Positions 9,317 to 19,700 of a DNA stretch of 64,000 nt are shown piece after piece (positions within the stretch are counted from its first letter, which is position 1; the number at the start of each line of letters is the position of its first letter). A model generated the notes under the pieces. The model had not been told where the DNA came from. It searched no databases and worked only from the letters and a program-made list of their open reading frames with translations. The position numbers and the translations under genes are program-made. Source of the stretch: Tridacna crocea (lineage: Eukaryota > Mollusca > Bivalvia > Cardiida > Cardiidae); the NCBI GenBank assembly GCA_943736015.1, contig OX031059.1, positions 22,190,501-22,254,500 of the forward strand. The letters are read 5' to 3'.

Positions 9317-9584
9317 TGACTTGGGTAATCAGTAATTGATGCGAGGAACAGGCGTCAAACTGCCGATTCTTAGCCAAATCTATATCTGTTTCAGCAATGA
9401 AAGGCGATACTAGAGGAATCCCATCGCGGCGCTTAAATCAATTTAATTTCTAAGGAATTAAGTATTCAAATTAATAGAGTGACATCCCCACAAGGCCGTC
9501 GGAAGCGGTTTCGGCCGAAAATGAAAAATGGCCAGACCAATTTTCGAGAAAAAAAATGCGCTATATAAACCTCAAAAAATGCGC

Positions 9585-9780
9585 CAGAATGCACCGGAGA
9601 GCGTCTTATTTTCAAAATTTTTCCGGGGGAGTATGCCCCCGGACCCCCCAGCATAGCTTAAATGCGTAATATAACCTAAAAAATTGAATGCACCAGGGAG
9701 CGTCTTATTTTTCAAAATTTTTTCGGTGGAGCATGCCCACCTAGCACCCACCCTAGCATGGCTTAAATGCGTAATATAAA
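9585..9780 (+). repeat. Two ~100 bp tandem units, interrupted by the next element
   Basis: Units contain GCACCGGAGAGCGTCTTATT, AAAATTTTTCCGGGGGAG and CATAGCTTAAATGCGTAATA. A third unit (ATGCACCAGAGAGCATCTTA...) resumes at 11028-11122, just past the 1.2 kb element, so that element was inserted into the array. Confidence 0.75.
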
Positions 9781-9784
9781 ACTC

Positions 9785-11027
9785 AAACAAGAGCCGTCAG
9801 AGACGGGTTATGCTCCCCGAACAAGTGCTTGTCATAAAATATAAGACATTGATATAAATTTACTTCTTTTATCCTAGAGGAACCTGTTCATGCCCCCAAA
9901 AATTTGAAGTGAAAAGGCAATTACTATCTTAGAGATAGCCAACACAAACTGGTAGAGGCCAATAAGCCCCCTTTAAGCCCCCTTTTCCCATAAGACAATA
10001 TTGGATCATTGCAATAAATACAATGGGTGTGTGGTTTGTGGCATTTTTTAATAATAATTCAAAATTCGAAATTTCATAAAATTTTGGCAATCATGTATTA
10101 AATATTACATGAAACAATTTTTTACATGAAGCCCCCCAGCCCCCTTTTTCCGAGACGCAGCCTGAAATTGAGAAAAAGGAAGAGAGGTACCTGGGCAACG
10201 TTCCAACAAGTTCAGATTTGAAATTTCACAAAGTTTTGAGCACTGATAAAGGAGAACCTAGTGAAAAACAATTTTTTCCATGAAGTCCCCTTTTTCCGTG
10301 ACGCAGCCTTAATTTGAGGAACCAGGAAAGACATATTTGCGTATTAATAATTCATAGATTGCAAAAACAAAAGGCACATGTTGAAACTTGTAAAACAAGA
10401 TATAACCATGAAATGTTGATAAAAACTGAACAAGTATTAGTAAAAATTGCAATTTTGCATTAGGGCCCCTTTTTCATTTTACAAGAAACCCCCTTTTTCC
10501 ATGACAGAGGGTCAAATTGAAAAACACATAGATAAAGAAACAAGAGCACATGGTGAAACTTTGAAAAAACAATATAACCATGAAGTTTAATCAAATTTTG
10601 ACCAAAACTGAATGAAATATTAGTAAAAATTGGAATTTTGCAAGAAGCCCCCTTTTTCCATGACAGGACATTAACTTAAAAAATGCCCAGATTGAAAATA
10701 GCAAGGGCACATGCTAAAACTTTCCATAAACAATATAACCATGAAGTTTCATGATATTCTGACAAAAACTGAATGAGATATTGGTAAAAATTGCAATTTT
10801 GCATTAAGCCCCTTTTTTCCATGACACGGGGTCAAATTGAAAATCCGGGAAAAGTAAATTGGCGCATTACCCTAAGGAGTTCATATATGAAGTTTCATCC
10901 AATTTGGTCCAAGGGTTGTGGAGAAATGGCTTCGGACGGACGGACAGACGGATGGAAGGACGGACGGAAGGACGGACGGACAGACGAAGCGGCGACTATA
11001 TGCTCGCCCTTCGGGGAGCATAAAAAT
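9785..11027 (+). mobile_element. 1.2 kb pearl/Helitron-like non-autonomous element
   Basis: Begins ACAAGAGCCGTCAGAGACGG then TTATGCTCCCCGAAC. Carries 5-6 degenerate internal units marked by CCCCTTTTTCCATGAC. Near the end is a GGACGGACGGACAGACGA tract and then CGCCCTTCGGGGAGCATAAA. ATGCTCCCCGAA at the start is the reverse complement of TTCGGGGAGCAT at the end. The paralogue at 37752-38966 is colinear. No transposase frame. The layout (5' inverted segment, core repeats, 3' hairpin) fits bivalve 'pearl'/Helentron-type elements; the class is inferred. Confidence 0.75.
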
Positions 11028-11122
11028 GTGCCAGAATGCACCAGAGAGCATCTTATTTTCAAAATTTTTCCAGGGGAGCATGCCCCTGGACCCCCCCCCC
11101 CCGACCCCAGCCCTAGCATGGC
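11028..11122 (+). repeat. Third unit of the 9585-9780 array
   Basis: GTGCCAGAATGCACCAGAGA, GGGGAGCATGCCCCTGGACC, then a run of 10 or more C and CCCTAGCATGGCTT match the earlier units. Confidence 0.7.
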
Positions 11123-11339
11123 TTCGCGACTTCGTCGTTCGGCATACTGGCTGTACCAAATGAAATTTCCTTCCGACGGGCCTGATACAATGTTTCACAA
11201 AACCCATTAGGGTGTCCTATTCTTTCAATTCCATGTAACAATTAAATTGGTTTCGTCTTTATATCACTGGGCAAAATTTCAACGGTTTCTATGGACAAGA
11301 CATTCACAGATAAAAATGAGACAGTCTGATCTTGAATAA

Positions 11340-11880
11340 GGCTGTTCCATATTTTGTGGAGGTAGCCTTAAAGGTGGGTATTTAGAATTTTTACATCTCA
11401 CCAAATTAGAAAATATATATATCACTGAAATTTATATGAAAAAATATACAAATCATCAATGATTAAGGCTCATAAAAATAACAAAAAAAAATTTTTTGAT
11501 GGTATTCCCTTAAAAGGCTACGTAGCCTCTTAAGGTATTTTTAGTTTTCGCGCCAAAAATCAATAAAGGATTGTGGGAATTTCAAGTTACGTGCATGTGA
11601 CTAATAACGCTTAAATTCCATTACATGACAAACATGTAATAATTATTTTCCATAATTTCTTCTTCCGACGCTATGTTTGAAACTTTGTCTGTGTATTCCT
11701 GTATGTAAATGAGAAAATTAATCATGTAAGAATAGAACGTGTCTCCCGTTGGTGTCAACCTCGGCGGTAGTAAATCTCTAATTTCTCGTGTTGTCGGATG
11801 GTTTTCAACTATTGGGGTTTAATGAATGAAAATTAAAAGGCTTTGGGAGTATAAGGATGATTGTTTTGCATTTTTGTAAA
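11340..11880 (+). repeat. Dispersed repeat with empty TTAA site
   Basis: Colinear with 45185-45910 (shared AAAGGTGGG, CATCTCACCAAA, GACTAATRACG, AACCTCGGC, TTTTCAACTA). At 11510-11513 it has a plain TTAA (GGTATTCCCTTAAAAGGC) exactly where the other copy carries a family 1 MITE. This makes it a natural empty site. Confidence 0.85.
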
Positions 11881-11964
11881 ATGTTCATCCCAAAATCTGA
11901 AGGGCCACTTTTAACAGCGTAAATATATGTCAGTGCTTTTTCATATGGAACGTTTAGGCCTACA

Positions 11965-12092
11965 TTAGCTCCTTTTTCTACAATGTTTTCCACCGCTTTA
12001 GTGCCATTTACCACCATTAGAGCTAAATTTATCATCTGTAAATGAGTTCACTTCACACAAGTCTAATTTGTGTTGCCTTGTAAAGTGTTTAA
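11965..12092 (-). repeat. Family 1 MITE right half, decayed
   Basis: CTCCTTTTTCTACAATGTTT then ATTTATCATCTGTAAATG and CCTTGTAAAGTGTTTAA. The left half is missing. Confidence 0.6.
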
Positions 12093-12419
12093 CTAATTGC
12101 AGATTTATAACAATGTGTGGAGGGGGAATAATAATCGTAAAGGGCAGGTAGAGGAAAATGGTAGAGAAGCAGAAATCATGTAAGTGATTGAAATAGGCAT
12201 GAGCATCTCCTCTATTTGAAATAGGCATGAATGTCTCCTCTAACGTTAAGGAAACATGTATATAAAGTTTCAGGTCATTCAAACATAAAACGGACAAAGT
12301 TATATTGTAGTGAAGCGTGAAAAGCTGTGAGAAAAAAAATTGAACAGGAAATAATTCCAAAAGGGCATTAGGTAAGGTTACGGTTCCAGTGCACTGCACT
12401 TTTCGTAACTGCAACGACA

Positions 12420-12757
12420 AAGTCTCAAGTCAATTTAACTTGAGGTGACAAAGTTCCCTTCTGATTTTTCAAGCAAGAAATACTGTAAAATGAAGATCAA
12501 AGTGGAATTACATACTCAAAATCTGCGCTAGGTAGAGTTATTGTTCTTGCGCATTGGACTCCAAAATAGCATACCAAGTTTGAAGTTGTTCTGACTTGAG
12601 ATGACAAAGTTATATTCTGGACAAGCACTAAATGCTGTAAAAATGACAATCAAAGGGAAATAACTCAAGGATAGCATGAGGCAGATTTACAATTCTTGCG
12701 CTCTGCACTTCCAAATATTGCAACAAATGATTATACAATATTTCAAGTCATTCCTCC
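12420..12757 (+). repeat. ~180 bp tandem repeats, first block
   Basis: Units share GATGACAAAGTTATATTCTG, CAAGCAxxAAATGCTGTAAA, AAAGGGAAATAACTCAA and TTCTTGCGCACTGCACTCC-like words. The array resumes at 13126 after an inserted MITE. A related array lies at 18880-19480. Confidence 0.8.
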
Positions 12758-13125
12758 TTAAGGTAGTAGACCCCTAATGCCTCTAGTGCTGAATTGCATA
12801 AAGTTTACTTGATAGTTGATAGATACGGATTTATACAGGTATAATACTTTTGCAGATTTTTAACGGACCAGAAATTTCTTAATGCCTATATTGAAGTTAT
12901 TTGTAGATACTGTTGTTAGTTTTCAGAAAAGGGAGGTAATTAACATCTTTTTTGTATGAAAATATAGTGGTTTTAGATTTATAAATGATAATTCTAGAAA
13001 AGACAAAAAGGGAAAAGTGGCTTGGTTAAAGCATTACAATAACACTCTTTCTTAATCATAGCAAATTTTTTAGGATAATATCATAGTGGAAATAGCTGTT
13101 TTCTATTAGGGGTCTACTACGTTAA
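12758..13125 (+). repeat. TTAA-flanked MITE, 'GTAGTAGACC' family, inside a tandem array
   Basis: CCTTAAGGTAGTAGACCCCT opens it and TTAGGGGTCTACTACGTTAA closes it, giving a perfect TTAA duplication and 16 bp inverted termini. It breaks a ~180 bp tandem unit. Reverse-oriented relative at 6303-6663. Confidence 0.88.
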
Positions 13126-13800
13126 GATGATAAAGTAATGCTCCAGACAAGCAAGAAATGCTATAAAAATGAAGATCTGCGGGTGAGTAACTCGAAATTC
13201 GTGCTAGAAAGAGTTATAACTCTTATGCACTGCACTCCCTAATTTTTCACAAATCATGCATACCAAATTTGAAGATGTTCAGATTAAAAATGACAAAGTT
13301 ATGCTCCCCACAAGCAGATAATGCTGTAAAAATGACAAAGGGAAATAACTCATACAGCACAAGATAGTTATGGTTCTTTTGCAATGCACTCTTTATTATT
13401 GCAACAAACACAAATGCTAAGTTTCGAGTCGATCGGACCGAAGATGACAAAGTTATGCTCCAGACAAGCAGAAATTGCTGTAAAACTGACAATCAAAGGG
13501 AAATACCTCAAAGATAGCACGAGGTAGAGTAATGGTTCTTTGGCACTGCACTCAATATTATTGCAACAAATACAAATGCCAATCAGAGGTGACAAAGTTA
13601 TGCTCCAGACAAGCAGAAAATGCTGTAAAAATGACGATTAAAGGGAAATGACTCAAAGACAGCACAAGGTACAGTTATTGTTCTTCCGCAATGCACTCCA
13701 TATTCTTGCAACAAACACAACTGCCAAGTTTCAAGTCAATAGGACTTGATATGACAAAGTTATGCTCGGGAAAAGAACTGGATGCTGCCCGGACGCCCAC
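13126..13800 (+). repeat. ~180 bp tandem repeats, second block
   Basis: At least three more units with GACAAAGTTATGCTCCAGAC, GCTGTAAAAATGAC and GCAACAAACACAAATGC. The array ends in CGGACGCCCACTCGCC, then GGGGTATAAAA, the kind of end seen on the other pearl-like elements here. Confidence 0.8.
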
Positions 13801-13889
13801 TCGCCATGGGTGGTCCCATAATACGTCCCATCTTCAAAGGGGTATAAAAAACATATTCCAACCTTACACACAGCTACAACAGATTTCTT

Positions 13890-14114
13890 TTAACCATTTT
13901 ACCACAGGACAAAATATGCACTAGTCTAAATTGAAAGCATACACAGACATCAATTTAACGTCCCCAAAATGATGGCATTTATCCATGATATGATAGAAAA
14001 CATTTTGAGAAAAGAAAAAAAAATGTTGGCTACAAGCATTTTCTCCTACTCCCACTATGTTTCTAAAAGACTTCTTCAGGGTCATTAAAACTTGGAATCA
14101 TGTGGTAAATGGTA
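13890..14114 (+). repeat. TTAA MITE family 1
   Basis: TTAACCATTTTACCACAGGA on the left. The palindrome is diverged (AAAAAAATGTTGGCTACAAG). The right end, ATGTGGTAAATGG, has lost its TTAA. Confidence 0.8.
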
Positions 14115-14240
14115 AGGGAGATAGCTTACTTGTGTTATGCATTCTGGAATAATTAAATGTGGTATTTTCAAGGTTGTTTGGCAAAAAAACAGAGAAGCCA
14201 ACAGTGTAGTTCGAAAATCTTCATGGATGTTCTGTACAGT

Positions 14241-14463
14241 TTAACTCTTTACCAAACGACAAAATTTTAGACTGGTCCAAATTGAAAGCATTTGCAGACA
14301 ACAAAATAAACAGAACTCAAAAATTGAAATCTCCAGCAGGGTAGAAAACATTGTGAGAAAAGGAGAAAATGCAGGTGACCAGCATTTTCTCCTTTTTCAA
14401 CAATGTTTTCAAAAGGCTTTCATAACAGTCGTAAAAACCAGGGATTACTTAGGAAAAGGTCAA
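14241..14463 (+). repeat. TTAA MITE family 1
   Basis: TTAACTCTTTACCAAACGAC, then a good palindrome (GAGAAAATGCAGGTGACCAG). The right end is decayed (TTAGGAAAAGGTCAA). Confidence 0.85.
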
Positions 14464-14781
14464 TCTTGAAATGTCCTGAAAAGCACTATATTAAGTTGTC
14501 TTACATGCAAATTATACCACTTTGTTTACATTCAATCGCTCTTATCTTCGGAACAGAATGGCTTGCATGGAAAAATTTAATCCACAGGCTGATAAGCGAG
14601 ATTCAGCAAGCCATTTTGAAAACAGTGCAAGTCAACATTAGATTGCACAGAATGTGCAGTCTGATCTCATATCAGCACAGACTGCGACCAGGAGATTTTT
14701 TTAGCTAAAAAGATCTTTAATATCCTAATATTTGTGTTTTATTCTGTCAGCTGGTATTTTCCGTAAACCTCAATTAGGTGG

Positions 14782-15210
14782 TTAACCCTTCAACACACAG
14801 TAATATTTTAGACCTATCCAAATTAACCCTTTCCCAAACGGCAAATTTTGGACCAGACCAAATTGAAAGGTTTTTGCAGATGACAGATTAACAGTTGCTA
14901 AAAAGATGATTTTTCTATATGATAGGATAGAAAACATTGTGGGAAAAGGAGAAAATGCTGGTTACCAGCATTTTCTTCTTTTCCCACAATGTTTTCAAAA
15001 GGCTTCTATTCCCGACCCGTAAAAACCAGGGATTGTTTGGGAAAGGGTTAAAAGCTTTTGCAAATGAGTTTCATAGTGGCTCAAATGACAATTTTTCTTT
15101 GATGGGGTAGGAAACTTTGTGGGAAAAGGAGAAAATGCCGGTTACCATAATGTTTTCAATAGGGTTTTTTCTCAAGGTCATTAAAAATCAGGATTGTGGT
15201 AAAGAGTTAA
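14782..15210 (+). repeat. Outer family 1 MITE, split by a nested copy
   Basis: Starts TTAACCCTTCAACACACAG and runs to CCTATCCAAATTAA. A complete second copy (14823-15051) then intervenes. The outer copy resumes AAGCTTTTGCAAATGAG and ends GTGGTAAAGAGTTAA (15207-15210). The break falls at the normal CCAAATTGAAAGC, i.e. a TTAA created in the older copy served as target. Confidence 0.88.
14823..15051 (+). repeat. Inner family 1 MITE, intact
   Basis: TTAACCCTTTCCCAAACGGC to TTTGGGAAAGGGTTAA with a perfect palindrome except one C/T mismatch. This subfamily (CCCTTTCCC/GGGAAAGGG ends) recurs at 37294-37523. Confidence 0.93.
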
Positions 15211-15470
15211 ATGTAGATCTGTTGTGAAAATATCCACTTCAGTTTTCCTCTATATATTTCTCACATATAATATTTTGTCTCCTCCTTTTTTCATTTTTCA
15301 AGATAACTAAGACTTACCCAGGGTGAGAAATTGCATTGTTGTAGCTTGATAAACTCCATAAACTAAAAAGAATTTAATTATTTTTGGTCAAAAACTGTTC
15401 AAAATATTTTATATATCAGGGATGTGTGAATTTTTACATGTATTTGATTTAAACAGTCAATCTATGTAAG

Positions 15471-15523
15471 AGGCTTCTATCTCAGGGTCGAGAAAAACCA
15501 GGGATTGTGTGGTCAAGGGTTCA
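15471..15523 (+). repeat. Family 1 MITE right-end fragment
   Basis: GGCTTCTATCTCAGGGTCGA, AACCAGGGATTG and GTGGTCAAGGGTT match the right end only. Confidence 0.6.
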
Positions 15524-15927
15524 CCCATTCAGGGCCATAGAGAGCACAGGAGCTTTTACATACTGCGAAAGCCTGATCTTGGATCTGCCATCCAGTTGTT
15601 TACCTGTGCATGTAAAATAAAATTATTTCATGCTTTTCGGTAGGATGTCGAGAAATAGCAGTGAAAATATTTTTCGATCTTTCACTGGTACCACCAATGA
15701 AAATACCAATTTTAATGTTCTTGTTGCCTAGGCTAATTGCGCATGCCTGACAACCAGATGGGAAATATGACATCATTTACCTTACATTTCTCGCGCTTGA
15801 CGTAATATTGTAATGCGTTGCTATGCGGAAGGGGTACGCCATGGGGAATAACGGAAAAGAACTGTACTGGATTTTGATAAAGCTCCTCCCAGAAAGGGTT
15901 AAAAGGATGAAATAAATACAATATTTG

Positions 15928-16070
15928 TTTTTTACGGTGAAAGATCAAAATTTATTTCATCTCATAAACACCATCAGTAAAATTTTCACTCGTGGCTGCA
16001 CCACTTGTGAAAATATTACCAATGGTGTCAACTCGATGAAATAAATTTCGATCTTTCACCGAAAAAAACA
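15928..16070. repeat. Foldback: GGTGAAAGATC inverted pair
   Basis: TTACGGTGAAAGATCAAAAT at the left pairs with ATTTCGATCTTTCACCGAAA at the right, with ATTTATTTCATC / GATGAAATAAAT inside the arms. Further fragments (TTTTTCGATCTTTCACTGG) occur at 15670-15690. Confidence 0.75.
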
Positions 16071-16190
16071 AATTTCCTCTACGTCTTCTTGGTTTCAGTG
16101 AAGTTTTTCACCACAGTGGTGCTGTAATATGTAAGAGAACTGCTGTTTTCTAATACGAACTTTTGACTAACTATACAATTGTTGAATTAA

Positions 16191-16361
16191 GAAATAATCT
16201 TCTTTCTATCGTGGTATATCGTTCAATAAACCACAGTTGTGAGTTATGAGGCACAATAAATAATCCACGAGGACGATAGCCCGAGTGGGTTATTCATTGT
16301 GACTCATAACTCACAACGTGGTTTATTCAACGATATACCACGATAGAAAGAAGATTATTTC
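16191..16361. repeat. Long palindromic MITE (AAATAATCTTCTTTC ends)
   Basis: Arms of ~70 bp: GAAATAATCTTCTTTCTATC, GTGGTATATCGTTCAATAAA and TTGTGAGTTATGAGGCACAA pair with TTGTGACTCATAACTCACAA ... GATAGAAAGAAGATTATTTC. The loop is ~28 nt. Second copy at 59561-59722. The right flank CGATTCTAA equals the reverse complement of the left flank TTAGAATCG of the other copy, so the true end includes it. Confidence 0.9.
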
Positions 16362-16615
16362 GATTCTAACATGGCCAATTCTTAATGAAATGAAAACGAG
16401 TTCAAACTTAGAGTCAAAATGCGGATGAAGATTATAATGTTCTATTGAATAACTCACTCATTAAATGACGTCACTCGATATAGGATGACGTCACACTACA
16501 TGGATTGTCGCAGATTTTACCACGTTTTTCTTGCACTGTGTGTATAGAACCAAAGTCGCGTGTCATTTTAGAATTCTTAATTTACCAATGTAAGGAATAT
16601 ATATCTTTTCAAATC

Positions 16616-16621
16616 TTTATT
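16616..16621 (-). promoter_or_regulatory. EIF2D polyadenylation signal
   Basis: Minus-strand AATAAA 43 nt past the EIF2D stop codon, in ACTGCAATAAAGATTTG. Confidence 0.7.
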
Positions 16622-16663
16622 GCAGTATTTCATAAACATAACATTTAATCTCATTAAGAATCA

Positions 16664-16731
16664 TCATCTTCGTTTAGACTTGGGCGCTTTGTCCAGTCCT
16701 TTCAAGTACCTTCTTGGAATCTTGTATTTAT
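16664..16731 (-). CDS. EIF2D: EIF2D coding exon 16 (stop)
   Basis: Acceptor GTTTTATTTTCAG. The first two bases complete an Asn codon, then KYKIPRRYLKGLDKAPKSKR-R and TGA. This is the last helix of the SUI1 domain plus a basic tail; human ends in a similar Lys-rich tail. The intron before it is ~1.85 kb and holds two MITEs and a TTAA element. Confidence 0.93.
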
Positions 16732-19700
16732 CTGAAAATAAAACAAAAAACTTGAACTCATTTTTCTTTAACCCATAGGCTGCTAAGCTCAACTAACTGA
16801 CCTTTTGTGGACATTGTAGATCAAGATCAGACTGCACAGGATGTGCAGTCTGATCTTGATCTACACTGTCCAATAAGGACATATTATTCCTCAAAACATA
16901 CCCTTGAGATAGAAATATTTGGGTTTTTAAAAGTCAAATTGAAAATTCTAGTTTAGCTATTTAGAAGGATAAAAGTTAACTGCTCAGCACAACCCTAGTG
17001 ATTTTTGCAGACAGCATGGATAAAGATCAGATTAGAGTGCAATCTTAGATCTACACTGTCTGCTACTTGGCAACAAATTCCAGAACAAAATAACTTTGAC
17101 ACTGCAGTGAAGATAACGTTCAGAATGTACAGACCATGCAGTCTGACCATAGATATACACTGTCTGCCACAGTGTTACATATTCCAAAGCCTAAATGACT
17201 TTTTCATAATCAAATAGGATTCAGCACTGTTAGGGTTAATCACACATTTAACACTTTACCAAATGACAAATTTTAGATTGGTCCAAATTGAAAGCATTTG
17301 CAGACAACAAAATAAATGTGAGTGAAAAATGGAAATTTGTTTGGGAAGGGTAGAAAACAGTGTGGGAAAAGGAGAAAATGCTGGTTACCAGCATTTTCTC
17401 CTTTTCCCACAATGTTTTCAGAAGGCTTCTATGTCAGGGTTGTTAAAAGTCGGGACTGTGTGGTAAAGGGTTAAAGCCCATCAAAAGTAAACACTGTGGG
17501 TGATAAAATGCCTTTAAATTCTAATGAAACCATTTAAAAGTATGGAAATTATTGTAAGTAGGATATTCTGTTATTGTATGGTTGATGCAGGGGGTTATTC
17601 AGTGATAGAAATAGGAATTCTAAAACCTCTTTTACCGCACAGGAAAATTTTAGACTGGTCCAAATTGAAAACATTTGCAGACGACAAAGGTGACTGAAAA
17701 ATTGAAATTTGTTCTGGGAAGGGTAGAAAACACTGTGGGAGAAGGAGAAAATGCTGGTTACCAGCATTTTCTCCTTTTCCCACAGTGTTTTCAAAAGGCT
17801 TCTTTCTGAGGGCGTCAAATTTGTTTGAATGGTGTTTTACGCCATTTTCAACAGTATTTCAGTCATATCACGGCAACAGTTCACATATTTATGTTTTCTG
17901 GGTTTCACAAGTACTAGGCTAGGCTCTGAAGTGTCTTGCCCATCAGGGGTGTCAAAAGTAGGGATTGTGTGGTAATGGGTTAAGAGAAAATAAAAGATCA
18001 TGTGACATGTATTTTTAACACCTAGATCAACAGTAGAATAACAGTTTGTAATCTTCAACATTTATTCTATACTTTTAAATGGTAGAATTTAATTCAAAAT
18101 GCATTTTAACATCCAAATAGTTACTTTTGGGCACCACTGGGCCTTTAAGATTAATAGCATTAAGTTATAAATAACAATGACTGACTTTTGTACAAGACAA
18201 AGCAACAGTTAATCTTATTAACTTTTACCAGACAACAAACTAGAGCTGTCACTGAATGTGACTTTTTACCCCTGCAAACACTTTGACAGTATTTTGTACA
18301 CAGACGGACACACAGAAAGACAGGCTGATCCCAGTATATCCCCGAAAACATTCATTTTGCGAGGTGTATAAATATCTAATTTAATTATTGCTTTTAAAAA
18401 TGAAATGAGTTGTCTTTGAAAGAGCACCAAACAACGTCAGAAAGTAAGAAAATGCTGGCTTACAGCATTTTTTCTTTTCCCAACCTTGTTTTTCAAACGT
18501 TTTCTCCTTCAGTTTCATTAAAAGCAGAATTGTGCGGAAAGGGATTAAAGAGGCAAGCACTTGTTTTAAATAAAAAAAATACATACTGAGTAACAAATCT
18601 GCCACAAAACCAATTTGATTTCCTTGAACAACTACTTGGGGGCCTTTGTTTTTTTGTAGTGATGGACTAACTGACGCACTGCAAGCCACTTTCACCTGTA
18701 TTGTGTGGCCAAATTCCTTGGGATCTATGCCAAATGTATCTAGATTTTCTATCACAGTTACCTATAAAAGACAAAAGCAATAATAACTCCATGTTCTGTA
18801 CAGTATGATCTGAATACATGTTGAAACAAGAGTGGCAAATTGTCGCAAGATAACCCTGTCCTACCACTACTTGTCATTGGAGTATGATAATAGTAAAGGG
18901 CAGGTAATACAACATCATGTTTACCATGTTAACAGTCAATTTGACTCGATGTGACAAAGTTCCTTTCTGGACAAGCAAAAAATACTGTAAAAAGGACGAT
19001 CAAAGTGGAATTATTAACAGTCTATGCTAGGTACAGTTATTGTTATAGTGCACTGTACTCTGTAATATTGCAACAAACATGTAAACAAAGTTTGAAGTCA
19101 TTTTGACTTGAGGTGACAAAGGTATATTCCAGACAAGCGCGAGATGCTGTAAAAATAAAGATCAAAGGCAAATAACTCAAAGACAGCATCAGGTAGAGAT
19201 AAAATTCTTGTGAACTGCTCTTCCAGATATTACAACAAATGAGCATACCATATTTCAAGTCATTCATACTTAAGATAACAAAGTTATGATCTGAACAAGC
19301 AAAGAAATACTAAAAATGAAGATCAAAAGGGTAATAATTCAAAATATGTGCCAGGAAGAGTTATGCACTGCACTTGGTAATTTTTCAACAATCATGCGTA
19401 CTAAATTTGAAGATGTTCAGACTAGAGATGAGAAAGTTATATTCTGTCTTCAACAGGCATATAGAAATATACATAATATAGAAGATCATTTACCTCCTAA
19501 ACAGATGACAAAATTGTAGACTTACCCATTACAAAAGCAGTTGCTGCCAAAGCAGTTGATTTTTCTAAGTACAGATCAAAATGTGAAAAAATGTTTTCTT
19601 TAGGGACAGAAACACACAAAATTGTTGGAAAAGGGCTTACTTACTGATCAGTATCAAAATTTTATGCATTACAACTTTTCTTCAGGCTGTCAGTGGTTAA

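Noticed and set aside
10791..11210. 139- and 108-residue ORFs
   Set aside because: They run across the GGACGG tract and C-run at the end of the 1.2 kb repeat. The paralogue at 38 kb does not keep them.
11998..12420. 140-residue minus-strand ORF
   Set aside because: Not recognisable. It overlaps MITE and tandem-repeat sequence, and there are no flanking exons with agreeing phase.
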